A DNA stretch of 64,000 nt. Origin: Psychrobacillus sp. FSL K6-2836 (GTDB lineage: Bacteria; Bacillota; Bacilli; Bacillales_A; Planococcaceae). The stretch covers positions 3,906,001 to 3,970,000 of the forward strand of contig NZ_JBBOOM010000001.1 in the NCBI RefSeq assembly GCF_038003085.1, in the 5' to 3' direction. Both the position numbers and the translations under genes were made by a program. Under the pieces are notes generated by a model. The model did not search any database. It was given only the letters and a program-made list of their open reading frames with translations, and had not been told where the DNA came from. Shown here in pieces: positions 1-9,449 of this stretch. The stretch's first letter is position 1. Each line of letters opens with the position of its first letter.

Positions 1-182
1 AAAAAAACACAGCACAAATGCAAAATAATATTAAACGTGGAGACGATATCATTACTGTTGGCGGGTTACACGCTAAGGTAGATGCAGTAGATGATCAAAC
101 GATCTTCGTTACTGTTGCAGACGGAACTCGTTTACAATTCGAGCGCGTAGCAGTAGGACGAGTAGTAACAGAAACTAAGTAA
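1..182 (+). CDS. yajC: YajC, Sec translocase accessory subunit (3' part)
   Basis: The window opens inside this gene: frame 3 is open from base 3 to a TAA at 180-182 (59 codons). The visible part reads KNTAQMQNNIKRGDDIITVGG, then LHAKV, and ends in VTETK. The pattern of basic residues, then GD.I.T.GG, then a small beta domain is typical of the cytoplasmic C-terminal part of YajC. The N-terminal membrane helix would lie upstream of the window. YajC is a small single-pass membrane protein that associates with SecDF. In B. subtilis the homologue (YrbF) also lies upstream of secDF, as here. The neighbouring order yrbG-spoVB-comN-secDF supports the call. Confidence 0.9.
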   Translation, partial: KNTAQMQNNIKRGDDIITVGGLHAKVDAVDDQTIFVTVADGTRLQFERVAVGRVVTETK

Positions 183-186
183 TAAT

Positions 187-549
187 GAAATGTGCAAGCG
201 CCTAAGAAAGCCCCGACAGGCACTGGAAGGGTTTCGCATAAAGGCGTTCCTTGCCTTTATCGAAAACCTGAAGTGACCCGAGGGGCTGGGCGCTGGAACT
301 AGACAGGTAGAAAAGCGGAATGCGCCGATTAGTTGCGACTAGCGCTGGAAGGCTTGTGAGAAAGGCGCCTTTTGCCTTACTCACAAGCCTGAAGCGACTC
401 GAGCGACTGGCGCATGAAGACTAGACAGTAGGAAATGTGCAAGCGCCTAAGAAAGCCCCGACAGGCACTGGAAGGGTTTCGCATAAAGGCGTTCCTTGCC
501 TTTATCGAAAATCTGAAGTGACCCGAGGGGCTGGGCGCTGGAACAAGAC
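187..549. repeat. Cluster of three family A repeats
   Basis: Three adjacent palindromic units of about 115 bp fill most of the yajC-yrbG gap: 187-304, 311-426 and 432-549. Units 1 and 3 are almost identical (two differences seen) and lie exactly 245 bp apart. Unit 2 keeps the outer pattern (GCGCTGGAAGGC, then GAAGCGACTCGAG, then GACTAGAC) but has a different inner hairpin. Related copies in the opposite orientation lie at 14207-14327 and 43777-43987, all marked by TCTAGC.TC.AGCGCC.AGCCC at one end. From 550 to about 640 there is another weak palindrome (GATAGCGTCTATG against AATAGGCGCTATA). No coding function is supported; short ORFs here are by-products of the repeat. Confidence 0.8.
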
Positions 550-676
550 TGGGGATGTGATAGCGTCTATGAAATGTTTGCAGTCATGTGAGAATCTAAT
601 AGGCGCTATAACAAACTGCAAAAATTCGTAGTATGCTAGATAGCTACAAAATTAGTTGTCTTTATTAAAATACATA

Positions 677-720
677 AGAAAAAGAACTTATTCATTTTAT
701 ATGAGTAAGTTCTTTTTCTT
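677..720. terminator. Rho-independent terminator after yajC
   Basis: AAAGAACTTATTCAT at 681-695 pairs with ATGAGTAAGTTCTTT at 701-715, followed by a T-rich run. It has A and T runs on both sides and could work in either direction. It separates yajC and the repeat cluster from yrbG. Confidence 0.8.
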
Positions 721-747
721 TGGGCAAGGTAATTATGAGGTGATTAT

Positions 748-1386
748 GTGCAGGACTTACTCATAATTATGATTCGAACATTTTTTTTATACTGGTTTAT
801 TTTGTTAATACTTCGCCTGATGGGAAAAAGAGAAGTTGGCGAGCTAAGTATTTTCGACTTAGTTGTCTTTCTATTAATAGCGGAGGTAGCAGCATTTTCA
901 TTGGACGATCCTCACAGTAATCTTTTTCATGCAATTGTTCCAATGATTATATTGTTTCTCATTCAGATTGGCGTATCCTACTTTTCTTTAAAAAGCAAAA
1001 AGTTTCGTGATGTAATGGAAGGCGAGCCTTCCATACTTATACGAGATGGAATTATCATTGAAAAAGAGATGAGAAAACAACGTTATAATTTAGATGACAT
1101 GCTTCAACAACTACGAGAACAACAGATTGGTTCGATTCAGTCTGTCTCATATGCTTTTTTAGAGCCATCAGGGAACTTATCTGTCTTTAAAAAAGATGAA
1201 GAACAATACGTTTTTCCACTTATAATAGATGGTGATATACAACATAGACATTTAGAGCATATTGGTAAAAATGAAAAATGGTTGATGCAAGAACTAGAGC
1301 AAAAGCAAATCATGAACTATAAAAAAATATTTTACTGTAGTTATGAAAACAAAGTGCTATATATTCAGCTAAAGACTTCTTTTTAG
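748..1386 (+). CDS. yrbG: DUF421 membrane protein (YrbG/YetF family)
   Basis: Protein of 212 residues starting at GTG 748, with a GAGGTGAT ribosome-binding site seven bases upstream. Three hydrophobic helices lie in the first 80 residues (about 5-25, 36-53 and 62-82), with the conserved LRLMGKREVGELS turn between the first two. A soluble domain follows, carrying the EGEPSILIRDG and LREQQIGSIQSVSYAFLEPSG blocks. These are hallmarks of DUF421 proteins of the YetF/YrbG group. The biochemical role is unsettled; in spore formers related proteins have been linked to membrane and spore functions. The position beside spoVB matches B. subtilis yrbG. The call is firm at family level, and the function is not known. 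Confidence 0.88.
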   Translation: MQDLLIIMIRTFFLYWFILLILRLMGKREVGELSIFDLVVFLLIAEVAAFSLDDPHSNLFHAIVPMIILFLIQIGVSYFSLKSKKFRDVMEGEPSILIRDGIIIEKEMRKQRYNLDDMLQQLREQQIGSIQSVSYAFLEPSGNLSVFKKDEEQYVFPLIIDGDIQHRHLEHIGKNEKWLMQELEQKQIMNYKKIFYCSYENKVLYIQLKTSF

Positions 1387-1396
1387 TAGAAATTGC

Positions 1397-2923
1397 TTAA
1401 AATCTGTTTTTAGACGTTTTTGCAATCTTGAAAATGACGCTTATCTCTTTTCGTTTAATCTGTCTAAAAAGCACTAAAGCGACTGTTAAATAGGCCATAG
1501 TGAATAGACAATCGATTAGCAAAGAGTGACTTCCAATAGAAATGATCATTGGTCTTGAGATGATTGTCAACAAAAATACTGCGTAAGGTATTACAAAAAA
1601 AGAGAAGCCAATTTGTGCTTCTTTTTTTTCTTTCAAAGAAGCGATATGTAAAAAAGAAGTAATCAATACTCCAAATCCAATCGCAACGATCGCACCTTTT
1701 TCTTGAATAGTTACTTGAGAAGCAAGGAAAAATAGTAGCAATAGTTTTCCTACACCACCATATAGGGAATTGAGAAAGGCAGCTTTTGAATTATTTAAGG
1801 CCTGCAAAATAGAAAACAAAGGACTTTGAATATAGTAAAAGAAAAAAATAGGCGACAGAATTTTCATATAAACCGTTGCATTTTCTACATGAAATAGCGT
1901 CTCTACTAGATCACCACCATGTAGGTAAAACAGTGTGGCTGCATAACAACCCGTTAATGTAGAGAATTTTAGGGAAAGGTGAATTCTTTCTTTTAATAGC
2001 TTGAAATTTTTCCGTGCAAATGCATCACTAACTGCCGGTATTAGGACAATAGAAAGTGCGTATGGGATGAAAGAAGGAAACAATAACAAAGGAACTAAGA
2101 CACCTGAAATAACTCCGTAAAGAGTAGTAGCTGCCACTGCGGTAATTCCTGTAATAGCTAGGGCTTTGATGAAAATAATCGGCTCCAAAAACCATGTGAA
2201 GGATCCGAATAGTCGACTTCCTGAAGACGGTAATGCAATTGCGAAAAGTGGAGATAGTGGATACGCTTTAGACGTTTTATTATACGTTTGTTTTGTCTTC
2301 CATCTGTCATACTTCCATTTTAAGTAGAGTAATGCGATAAGTTCAGCGATTAGAGCTAAGACCATCGCATATGCAGCAGCTTCTTGTGGAGATGCAGAAG
2401 TTAAAAAGAAAGGAAGTGCAAAACTGATTAATAGAATACGAACGATTTGCTCCATTAATTGGGCAACTGCTGTTTCTTCTAATCGTGCTATTCCTTGGAA
2501 AAATCCTTTCAATATTCCTCCAGCTGCAGCAATTGGAACGATTGCGATGGATACATATAATGTCATAGTGATTGCATCATTTTTTAATAGATTACCCGAA
2601 ATATATGGGGTTATAAAGATAAATAGTGGCGTGAAAAGTAAGATGGAAACAACCGTAACGATAACAGAGGTTCGCATAACAGAAAAATAATCCGATGTCG
2701 CACTTCTTGCGCGTAGCTCCGCAATAATTTTAGCCATTGCAATTGGAATACCAAGTTGTACCAAAGAAAGGAAAAAAATAAAAGCTGGATAGGCAGTCAT
2801 ATAAATCCCAACTGTTTCTTCACCAGTTAAGCGAACAAACTGCATACGATAAATAAACCCTAAAAACTTAGATAAAAAAATGGAAATCATTAACAAAATA
2901 GACCCTTTTAAAAATGTAGACAA
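1397..2923 (-). CDS. spoVB: Stage V sporulation protein B (MOP-family flippase)
   Basis: Protein of 508 residues with about 14 hydrophobic segments and no large soluble domain. It belongs to the polysaccharide-transport group of the MOP (MATE/MurJ-like) superfamily. The N-terminus reads MSTFLKGSILLMISIFLSKF followed by LGFIYRM, the typical SpoVB start, and the LTGEETVGIYMTAYPAF block follows. In B. subtilis SpoVB is needed for spore cortex peptidoglycan and is thought to flip a lipid-linked wall precursor. Length is close to that of SpoVB (518). The gene is transcribed against its neighbours, ends 10 bases from the end of yrbG and is divergent from comN, as in B. subtilis. A ribosome-binding site (GAAGG) lies upstream of ATG 2923. 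Confidence 0.9.
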   Translation of the reverse strand: MSTFLKGSILLMISIFLSKFLGFIYRMQFVRLTGEETVGIYMTAYPAFIFFLSLVQLGIPIAMAKIIAELRARSATSDYFSVMRTSVIVTVVSILLFTPLFIFITPYISGNLLKNDAITMTLYVSIAIVPIAAAGGILKGFFQGIARLEETAVAQLMEQIVRILLISFALPFFLTSASPQEAAAYAMVLALIAELIALLYLKWKYDRWKTKQTYNKTSKAYPLSPLFAIALPSSGSRLFGSFTWFLEPIIFIKALAITGITAVAATTLYGVISGVLVPLLLFPSFIPYALSIVLIPAVSDAFARKNFKLLKERIHLSLKFSTLTGCYAATLFYLHGGDLVETLFHVENATVYMKILSPIFFFYYIQSPLFSILQALNNSKAAFLNSLYGGVGKLLLLFFLASQVTIQEKGAIVAIGFGVLITSFLHIASLKEKKEAQIGFSFFVIPYAVFLLTIISRPMIISIGSHSLLIDCLFTMAYLTVALVLFRQIKRKEISVIFKIAKTSKNRF

Positions 2924-3015
2924 CTAAACACTTCCTTCTCAAATACAGGAACTTCGTATACAATAACAATATGCATATTGCTTGGTACATTATTCTTTAA
3001 AAGAGGTGCGATATT

Positions 3016-3330
3016 ATGGAAAATAATTTTGAAGCTATTTTTACGCACGTACTACCAGCTATAGAAAGTAAGAGAAATGAGTTTGTCGTTTATCAATACA
3101 ATACGGTGACGGAAAAAGACATTTGGAATTTTTGTGTGACGAAAAAATGGAGAAAAAAAGATATAGCTTCCTTGCCTTTATATCAAATCATAAACGATAT
3201 TCTCACCATTTCTCCCGCAGAATTTATGACGTTTGAACAAATTGAAAATCAAAGAACATCTAACTGGTTTTCTGAGATTAATCAAGAAGAGTTGCAATTG
3301 TTATTAAACCCAGGTTTCGAAGAAAAATAA
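3016..3330 (+). CDS. comN: ComN-type post-transcriptional regulator
   Basis: Small soluble protein of 104 residues with an AGAGGTGCGAT ribosome-binding region before ATG 3016. The pattern W.FC..KKW..K....L..I..DILT.....F..F...E matches the ComN (formerly YrzD) family. In B. subtilis ComN is a polar-localised protein that promotes accumulation of comE transcripts after transcription. The position between spoVB and secDF is the same as in B. subtilis, which is the strongest support. A comE operon that could be its target is in this window at 51.3-54.8 kb. Acidic C-terminus, no membrane segment. Recognition rests on synteny plus moderate sequence resemblance. Confidence 0.8.
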   Translation: MENNFEAIFTHVLPAIESKRNEFVVYQYNTVTEKDIWNFCVTKKWRKKDIASLPLYQIINDILTISPAEFMTFEQIENQRTSNWFSEINQEELQLLLNPGFEEK

Positions 3331-3342
3331 GTGGATGGTTAT

Positions 3343-3371
3343 TTGACAGTGAGCGCAACGTGTTTCATAAT
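3343..3371 (+). promoter_or_regulatory. Sigma-A-type promoter of secDF
   Basis: TTGACA at 3343-3348, a 17-bp spacer, then CATAAT at 3366-3371. The secDF ribosome-binding site (GAGGAGGAT) and ATG follow 37 bases later. Confidence 0.7.
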
Positions 3372-3407
3372 AAACTTGTTGCTTTTTTTTGAGGAGGATA
3401 TCTACAT

Positions 3408-5684
3408 ATGAAAACTAGAGGACGCATAGTTGCGTTTTTATTGTTACTCGTTATTTTTGCAGGAACAATCAGTCCCACAGTTACAGGCGTACTGAACAAT
3501 ATTAAACTCGGTCTAGATCTTCAAGGTGGTTTTGAGGTTCTTTATCAAGTAAACGAATTAAAGGATGGTCAAGAAATAACGGAAGATGTTGTGGCGGATA
3601 CAGCATCAGCACTTACGAGCCGTATTGACGTATTAGGTGTAAGTGAACCTAGTATTCAAATTGAAGATGGCAACCGAATTCGAGTACAACTTGCTGGTGT
3701 GGATGATCAGAATTCTGCCAGAGAGTTACTTTCGACACAAGCGAATTTAACATTCCGAGATTCCGATGATAATATAATGCTAGACGGGATGGACTTGAAG
3801 GAAAGCGGAGCTAAGGCAGCTTTTGATCAACAAGGACAACCTATCGTAACATTAGAATTAAAAGATGCAAATAAATTTGCAGAAATTACTTCTGAAATTG
3901 CGGCAAAGCCAGCCCCAGACAATGTTCTAGTTATTTGGTTAGACTTTGAAGAAGGTGTGGATTCGTACAAAACAGAAGCATTGAAGCCTGAAGAAGAGCA
4001 AAAATTCACTTCAGCTCCGCGCGTTTCTCAGCGCATTAACTCCGATAGCGTGGAAATTTCTGGTGCATTTACAGTTGATGAAACAAAACATCTGTCAGGA
4101 ATTTTAAATGCCGGTGCTCTTCCAGTTGAATTGGAAGAAATTTACTCTACCTCAGTAGGAGCACAATTTGGGGAAGAAGCATTAAACAGTACTATTTTAG
4201 CTAGTATTATAGGTATTACGGCAATTTTCATCTTTATGATTGGATATTATCGTTTACCTGGTGTTATTGCAGTTATTTCCTTAGTGGTATATATTTTCTT
4301 AATTTTAGTTATTTTTGATTGGATTAATGGTGTATTAACACTTCCAGGGATCGCGGCAATTGTTCTCGGGGTAGGTATGGCAGTGGATGCTAATATTTTA
4401 ACCTATGAGAGAATTCGAGAAGAATTACGTGTTGGAAGATCAGTGAAGAAAGCATTTGATGCAGGAGCAAAAGAATCCTTTACTGCAATTTTCGATGCAA
4501 ATATTACAACATTATTAGCAGCTGCGGTATTATTCTTCTTCGGTACAAGTTCTGTAAAAGGATTTGCTACACTGTTAATTATTAGTATTTTAGTTATTTT
4601 CATCACAGCAGTATGGGCTTCACGTATTTTACTTGGGCTACTTGTTCATAGTGGTTACTTTGATAACAAGCCAGGTTGGTTTGGTATTCCGAAGAAAAGA
4701 ATGCACTCTCCAGAAGAAGAAGTAGACACTCTTGACTTAACAACAAAATTCGATCGTTTTGATTTTGTTCATAGTCGTAAAATCTTCTATATTGCTTCTA
4801 TAACATTAACGATTGCAGGAATTATTATCTTGAGTGTGTTCAAGTTAAATCTTGGAATAGATTTTTCTTCTGGTACACGTGTTCAAATTGAGTCTACTCA
4901 GCCTTTAACCCAAGCTCTTGTTACAGAGAAAATTGAAAGTATAGGTATGCCTTCAGATGATATTGTAATCTCAGGAGAAAACGGGGATAGTGCAGTAGTC
5001 AGATACAAAGATGAATTTACACAAGAAGAAGTTAAAACACTAAAAATAGAAATGACTGAACAGTTTGGTGCTGAACCTCAAGTAAGCACAGTTTCTGATA
5101 CGGTTGGACGAGAACTTGTGAAAAATGCATTAAAAGCATTAGCGTTTGCTGCTATTGGAATAATCATTTATGTTGCTTTCCGTTTTGAGTGGAGAATGGG
5201 TGTTGCATCGATTGTTTCGCTACTCCATGATGCATTCTTAATGGTTGCCATATTTAGTATTCTTCGTTTAGAGGTAGATATTACGTTTATCGCAGCAGTG
5301 TTAACGATAGTCGGATATTCTATAAACGATACGATTGTAACATTTGACCGTATACGAGAAAACTTACAACGCAGTGCTAAAATCACATCAGAAGATGAGC
5401 TTGCAACGATTGTAAATAAATCATTACGACAAACACTAGGTCGTTCTGTTAATACAGTACTTACTGTTATTTTAGTAGTTGTAGCCTTATTGTTATTTGG
5501 TGCAGAAGGAATTCGTAACTTCTCTATTGCTTTATTAATCGGGTTAATAGCCGGAACGTATTCTTCCATTTACATTGGAGCACAAATTTGGTTTGACTTG
5601 AAAGTGAAAGAAATGCGTAAAAATGGCGGTATTGATGTGAAAAAAGAAGAGAAAAAATGGGGTTCTGACGAGCCGGTTGTATAA
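3408..5684 (+). CDS. secDF: SecDF fused protein-export membrane protein
   Basis: Protein of 758 residues that joins SecD (about residues 1-430) and SecF (about 450-758) in one chain, the usual arrangement in Bacillus (737 residues in B. subtilis). The SecD half has an N-terminal helix, the LGLDLQGGFEVLYQV motif, the extracytoplasmic P1 domain and the GMAVDANILTYERIREELR signature. The SecF half begins with a new helix, LGIDFSSGTRVQIE, and carries TIVGYSINDTIVTFDRIREN, the matching RND-type transmembrane motif. SecDF uses the proton gradient to help pull proteins out of the SecYEG channel. A strong RBS (GAGGAGGAT) precedes ATG 3408. A perfect-stem terminator follows, so the gene is probably monocistronic. 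Confidence 0.96.
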   Translation: MKTRGRIVAFLLLLVIFAGTISPTVTGVLNNIKLGLDLQGGFEVLYQVNELKDGQEITEDVVADTASALTSRIDVLGVSEPSIQIEDGNRIRVQLAGVDDQNSARELLSTQANLTFRDSDDNIMLDGMDLKESGAKAAFDQQGQPIVTLELKDANKFAEITSEIAAKPAPDNVLVIWLDFEEGVDSYKTEALKPEEEQKFTSAPRVSQRINSDSVEISGAFTVDETKHLSGILNAGALPVELEEIYSTSVGAQFGEEALNSTILASIIGITAIFIFMIGYYRLPGVIAVISLVVYIFLILVIFDWINGVLTLPGIAAIVLGVGMAVDANILTYERIREELRVGRSVKKAFDAGAKESFTAIFDANITTLLAAAVLFFFGTSSVKGFATLLIISILVIFITAVWASRILLGLLVHSGYFDNKPGWFGIPKKRMHSPEEEVDTLDLTTKFDRFDFVHSRKIFYIASITLTIAGIIILSVFKLNLGIDFSSGTRVQIESTQPLTQALVTEKIESIGMPSDDIVISGENGDSAVVRYKDEFTQEEVKTLKIEMTEQFGAEPQVSTVSDTVGRELVKNALKALAFAAIGIIIYVAFRFEWRMGVASIVSLLHDAFLMVAIFSILRLEVDITFIAAVLTIVGYSINDTIVTFDRIRENLQRSAKITSEDELATIVNKSLRQTLGRSVNTVLTVILVVVALLLFGAEGIRNFSIALLIGLIAGTYSSIYIGAQIWFDLKVKEMRKNGGIDVKKEEKKWGSDEPVV

Positions 5685-5700
5685 TGTTTAAGTATAATGT

Positions 5701-5741
5701 GGAGCAGGGTATAACAACATATACCCTGCTCCATTTTATTA
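5701..5741 (+). terminator. Terminator of secDF
   Basis: A perfect 12-bp stem, GGAGCAGGGTAT at 5701-5712 against ATACCCTGCTCC at 5722-5733, followed by ATTTTATT. Confidence 0.85.
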
Positions 5742-5771
5742 TGGTACATTTAGAAGAAAAGAGGTGTCAAC

Positions 5772-6122
5772 ATGAAACTTCAATGGTCATTATTATTTGG
5801 TTTGCTATTCGCTATTATTATCGCTTTATTTGCTATTTACAATGTAGATACTGTTCCGGTTAATTATGTATTTGGAACAGCACAATGGCCACTTATCCTC
5901 GTTATCTTGGGTTCAGCTTTATTAGGAGCACTCCTAAGTGGGTCAGTTGCAATTTATCGATCATTTATATTATCAAGGAAAATTAAGCACTTAGAGAAAG
6001 ACCTTGAAAAGAAAGAGGCTACCATTGGTGTTTTACAAAATGAGGTAGTTGCGTACAAGGAAAAACCAGTAGATTTTCTTGATGAGCCAGTGATAGTAAA
6101 AGATGAGAATTCAACTATTTAA
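5772..6122 (+). CDS. LapA/DUF1049-domain membrane protein (YrvD-like)
   Basis: Protein of 116 residues with two membrane helices (about 5-27 and 40-64) joined by a short loop with NVDTVPVNYVFGTAQWPL. A charged, likely coiled-coil tail follows (RKIKHLEKDLEKKEATIGVL). This is the LapA domain (DUF1049) layout; E. coli LapA works in lipopolysaccharide assembly, but the Gram-positive versions have no known role. B. subtilis has a homologue, YrvD, in the same place between secDF and recJ. An AGAGGTGTCAAC ribosome-binding site precedes ATG 5772. A terminator follows immediately, so the gene stands alone. Confidence 0.8.
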   Translation: MKLQWSLLFGLLFAIIIALFAIYNVDTVPVNYVFGTAQWPLILVILGSALLGALLSGSVAIYRSFILSRKIKHLEKDLEKKEATIGVLQNEVVAYKEKPVDFLDEPVIVKDENSTI

Positions 6123-6372
6123 ATGAGGCTGGGACAGAATCCCAAAACAGCATTTTTCTCTGTGAGAAAAATGCTGTTTTTTTGCTGTGCACAAAATTGA
6201 TTTCCATTCCAGGGACGCTTTCCGCGGGCGTGGCCTGAGCCTGTAGTCTCAGGCGTCACGTTATTCCCGTAGGAGTCGCACCTCCATTCCAATCAATTTT
6301 ATTAAATATCCATTTATTTAGTAAAGGTTTCTCCTTATCCAATAAAATTTCTACTTCTGTCCCAGCCTCATT
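6122..6372. repeat. Element E: 18-bp inverted repeat enclosing a family B repeat
   Basis: AATGAGGCTGGGACAGAA at 6122-6139 is repeated in perfect inverse at 6355-6372, 215 bases apart. The interval holds a terminator (6144-6183) and a family B unit (6193-6300) whose own ends AAAATTGATT and AATCAATTTT are inverted repeats. The family B unit carries GGGACGCTTTCCGCGGGCG and GTAGGAGTCGC, as in the copies near 18.0, 40.8 and 51.0 kb. The whole block fills the gap before recJ and holds no gene. The GAGGCTGGGACA end motif is one I recall as common in spacer DNA of Firmicutes. Confidence 0.75.
6144..6183 (+). terminator. Terminator after the LapA-like gene
   Basis: AAAACAGCATTTTTCTC pairs with GAGAAAAATGCTGTTTT, followed by more T. 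The long A/T-flanked stem may act in both directions. It lies just inside the left arm of the element E inverted repeat. Confidence 0.85.
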
Positions 6373-6462
6373 GGGATATAAGAAAGTGTGCTAGGAAAAA
6401 CTGCTTTTTCACAACGTTTCAACCTCAGATAAGGTATAATAGGTTACAAGGAAGTGAAGAAA

Positions 6463-8817
6463 ATGATTAAATCTCAAAAAAAATGGCAAGTTTCAAGGCC
6501 TAATATAAATGTAGTAGAAATGTTAGAAAAGGAGCTTTCAATTCCAAGGGTTTGTGCAAAAGTATTGGCTTCTAGAGGATTTGAGCATGTAGAAGATGCG
6601 AAAGCATTTTTACATGTAACAGCAGATCAATTACATAATCCTTTTTTACTTCCAGGCATGGAAGCGTTAGTTGCTCGAGTACATCAATCAGTTGATGCAG
6701 GAGAACGTATTATGGTTTACGGAGATTACGATGCGGACGGAATTACAAGCACAACTATAATGGTTAAGACACTAGAGTCACTAGGTGCTGACGTCATCTA
6801 TAAGATTCCGAATAGATTTATAGATGGCTACGGACCAAGTGAACGTTTGTTTCAAGAAGCCTTTGATGAAGGCGTGAAGCTAATCATTACAGTTGACAAC
6901 GGTATTTCTGGTTTAAAACCTATTGAGTTTGCGAAGGAACTAGGAATGGACGTTATTGTGACAGATCATCATGAACCTGGTGAGAATTTACCAATAGCAG
7001 ATATTATTATTCACCCGGGTTTGAAAGATACAAGTTATCCTTTTCCGCATCTGGCGGGAGTAGGTGTAGCATTTAAAGTGGCACATGCATTACTAGGAGA
7101 AATTCCAAAGGATCTCTTTTACTTAGTGGCGATTGGGACAATAGCGGATCTTGTTTCTTTAACAGGAGAGAATCGTTATTTAGTCCAACAGGGGTTAAAA
7201 CAAATGCAACAAACAGATTCTGTAGCAATTGAAGCATTAGCAAATGTTAGCGGAGTAGAGCTACGTTCAATCGATGAAGAGACTGTTGGATTTATGTTTG
7301 GTCCACGGATTAATGCTGTAGGAAGACTAGGAGAAGCAGCTCCGGGTGTAGATTTGTTCTTAACAGAAAATCCGAATCATGCACTTGCACTTGCCAATAT
7401 GCTCAATGAAAAAAATCAAGAACGACAAGCTATCGTAAAGCAAATTACAGATGAAGCAATGGAACAACTAGAAAATTCTCCTCCACAAGAGGGAGCGAGT
7501 GTCATAGTAGTAGGGAACGTTGGCTGGAACCCAGGAGTGTTAGGTATTGTTGCTTCTAAGCTAGTTGAAAAATACTATAGACCCGCTATTGTACTAGGTT
7601 TTGACGAAGAAAAAAGTATTGCAAAAGGATCTGCCCGTAGTATTGAGGGGTTCCATATGTACAAAGAGCTTGCAAAGAACCAAGATATTGTTCCGCATTT
7701 TGGTGGACATCCAATGGCTGCGGGTATGACTTTACCATTAGAAAACGTAAGTGAGTTTCGTCGAAGATTAAATGAACAAGCTAAAATAAGCCTAACGGAA
7801 GATCAATTAATACCTATTGTATCGATTGATGTACCACTAGAAATGGATGAAATTTCTACAGAATCCATTGAATCTCTTAGAAAACTAGCCCCGTTTGGTA
7901 TGGACTTTGCAAAACCAGTTTACTGCATTGAACATGTAGAAGTTTCGACCGTTCGAAAAATTGGCTCTGCGCAAAATCATTTGAAAATGGAATTGAAACA
8001 AGATGCTGTCCTATTAGATGCGATTGGATTTGGGAAAGGGCAACTTGCAGACGAAATCGCTCCGACAACCAAATTATCTTTTATTGGAGATTTACAGATT
8101 AATGAATGGAATGGACGAAAAAAACCACAGTTAATGATACAGGATATAAAAACGGATGAGTGGCAGCTTTTTGATATTAGAGGAATCCGTCAAGTGAATC
8201 GTTGGAAATCATTAATTCCTGTAGATGATACAGTGTATATTGCTTTTAATGATACTACGATTAAGCATTTTAGTTCTACCATCGAGAGCAAACTCTATTT
8301 GATGAGTGAATTGCTGGAGCAGTCCATTCATGCACAATATGTCGTCCTCTTAGATTTACCTGAAGATGAGCAATCTCTGATCAAGTTAATGCAATATCAT
8401 TCTTGGAAACGGATATACGCACACTTTTATACGAATGAATCATCTTATTTCGAGGGATTACCGACGCGAGATCAATTTAAGTGGTATTTTTCTTTCTTAG
8501 CAAAAAGAAAAACATTTGCATTGAAACAGCATATTCATGAATTATCTAAGCATACTGGTTGGAGTCATAATACATTTAATTTTATGTCGAAGGTGTTTTT
8601 TGAACTAAGTTTTGTTAGAATAGACAATGGGATGTTAGTGCTCAATGAAAATCCCGCAAAAAAGGATTTATCGGAGGCACCTTCATACAAACATCGTGAA
8701 AAACAGATGGAACTTGAACAAAAATTATTATACGCTCCGTATGTGGAGCTTAAACAATGGTTTGAAGAGCGAAGAGCAGTACAAACCGTTCCTGAGGAGG
8801 AGCAAGTATGGATTTAA
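6463..8817 (+). CDS. recJ: Single-stranded-DNA exonuclease RecJ
   Basis: Protein of 784 residues from ATG 6463, chosen because AAGGAA at 6448-6453 is well spaced for it; an upstream in-frame GTG at 6454 touches that site. DHH phosphoesterase motifs are clear: [11 protein letters not shown] (about 86-96), VTDHHEPGE (about 166) and the DHHA1 motif GGHPMAAGM (about 414). The length matches B. subtilis RecJ (786), including the C-terminal extension found in Bacillus. RecJ degrades single-stranded DNA 5' to 3' in mismatch repair and recombination. A TATAAT box lies at 6435-6440. The 3' end overlaps apt by 10 bases, so the two are probably co-transcribed. Confidence 0.95.
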   Translation: MIKSQKKWQVSRPNINVVEMLEKELSIPRVCAKVLASRGFEHVEDAKAFLHVTADQLHNPFLLPGMEALVARVHQSVDAGERIMVYGDYDADGITSTTIMVKTLESLGADVIYKIPNRFIDGYGPSERLFQEAFDEGVKLIITVDNGISGLKPIEFAKELGMDVIVTDHHEPGENLPIADIIIHPGLKDTSYPFPHLAGVGVAFKVAHALLGEIPKDLFYLVAIGTIADLVSLTGENRYLVQQGLKQMQQTDSVAIEALANVSGVELRSIDEETVGFMFGPRINAVGRLGEAAPGVDLFLTENPNHALALANMLNEKNQERQAIVKQITDEAMEQLENSPPQEGASVIVVGNVGWNPGVLGIVASKLVEKYYRPAIVLGFDEEKSIAKGSARSIEGFHMYKELAKNQDIVPHFGGHPMAAGMTLPLENVSEFRRRLNEQAKISLTEDQLIPIVSIDVPLEMDEISTESIESLRKLAPFGMDFAKPVYCIEHVEVSTVRKIGSAQNHLKMELKQDAVLLDAIGFGKGQLADEIAPTTKLSFIGDLQINEWNGRKKPQLMIQDIKTDEWQLFDIRGIRQVNRWKSLIPVDDTVYIAFNDTTIKHFSSTIESKLYLMSELLEQSIHAQYVVLLDLPEDEQSLIKLMQYHSWKRIYAHFYTNESSYFEGLPTRDQFKWYFSFLAKRKTFALKQHIHELSKHTGWSHNTFNFMSKVFFELSFVRIDNGMLVLNENPAKKDLSEAPSYKHREKQMELEQKLLYAPYVELKQWFEERRAVQTVPEEEQVWI

Positions 8818-9320
8818 AGCAATATGTAACAACAGTAGAAGATTGGCCAAAACCAGGTGTCAGTTTTAAAGATATTACATCCATTATGGATAATGGAGAG
8901 GCATATAAATACGCAACTGACCAAATTGTAGAGTATGCAAGAAAAGTTAACGCTGAAGTAATTGTAGGACCTGAAGCTCGTGGATTTATTACAGGGTGTC
9001 CAGTTGCTTATGCGCTTGGTGTTGGTTTTGCACCCGTTCGTAAGGAAGGTAAACTTCCTCGTGAGGTCATTCGTGCGGAGTATGGTTTAGAGTATGGTAA
9101 AGATGTATTAACAATGCATAAAGATGCTGTTAAACCAGGACAACGAGTGTTAATCGTTGATGATTTATTGGCGACAGGTGGTACAATCGATGCTACAATT
9201 CGCTTAGTAGAAGAATTAGGTGGAGTAGTGGTAGGGTGTGCATTTTTAATTGAACTTACATACTTAAAAGGCCGCAACAAATTAGAAAACTATGATATTT
9301 GCACATTGATGCAATACTAA
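8808..9320 (+). CDS. apt: Adenine phosphoribosyltransferase
   Basis: Protein of 170 residues, the standard Apt length. The PRPP-binding motif [16 protein letters not shown] lies at about residues 115-130, and [18 protein letters not shown] at about 52-69. The enzyme converts adenine and PRPP to AMP and pyrophosphate (purine salvage) in the cytoplasm. The start lies inside the recJ 3' end, preceded by GAGGAGG in recJ codons, which indicates translational coupling. The recJ-apt-relA order is conserved in Bacillus. A terminator follows. Confidence 0.96.
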   Translation: MDLKQYVTTVEDWPKPGVSFKDITSIMDNGEAYKYATDQIVEYARKVNAEVIVGPEARGFITGCPVAYALGVGFAPVRKEGKLPREVIRAEYGLEYGKDVLTMHKDAVKPGQRVLIVDDLLATGGTIDATIRLVEELGGVVVGCAFLIELTYLKGRNKLENYDICTLMQY

Positions 9321-9360
9321 TTAATGTATGGGTTAATGTTTGCTGTTAGCAAGCTTATTT

Positions 9361-9392
9361 AGGGTGGACTTTACAAGTCCCTCTTTTTTTTT
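9361..9392 (+). terminator. Terminator after recJ-apt
   Basis: GGACTT-TAC-AAGTCC extended by flanking G/C pairs (AGGG with CCTC), then a run of about ten T. Confidence 0.75.
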
Positions 9393-9449
9393 ATACAATA
9401 TACTTTATAAACTATTTTAGAAATATAAAATGAAATCAGGTGAGTTGGC

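Noticed and set aside
202-631. Open frames at 202-384 (minus) and 437-631 (plus)
   Set aside because: They lie fully inside family A repeats and their flanks, with no ribosome-binding site.
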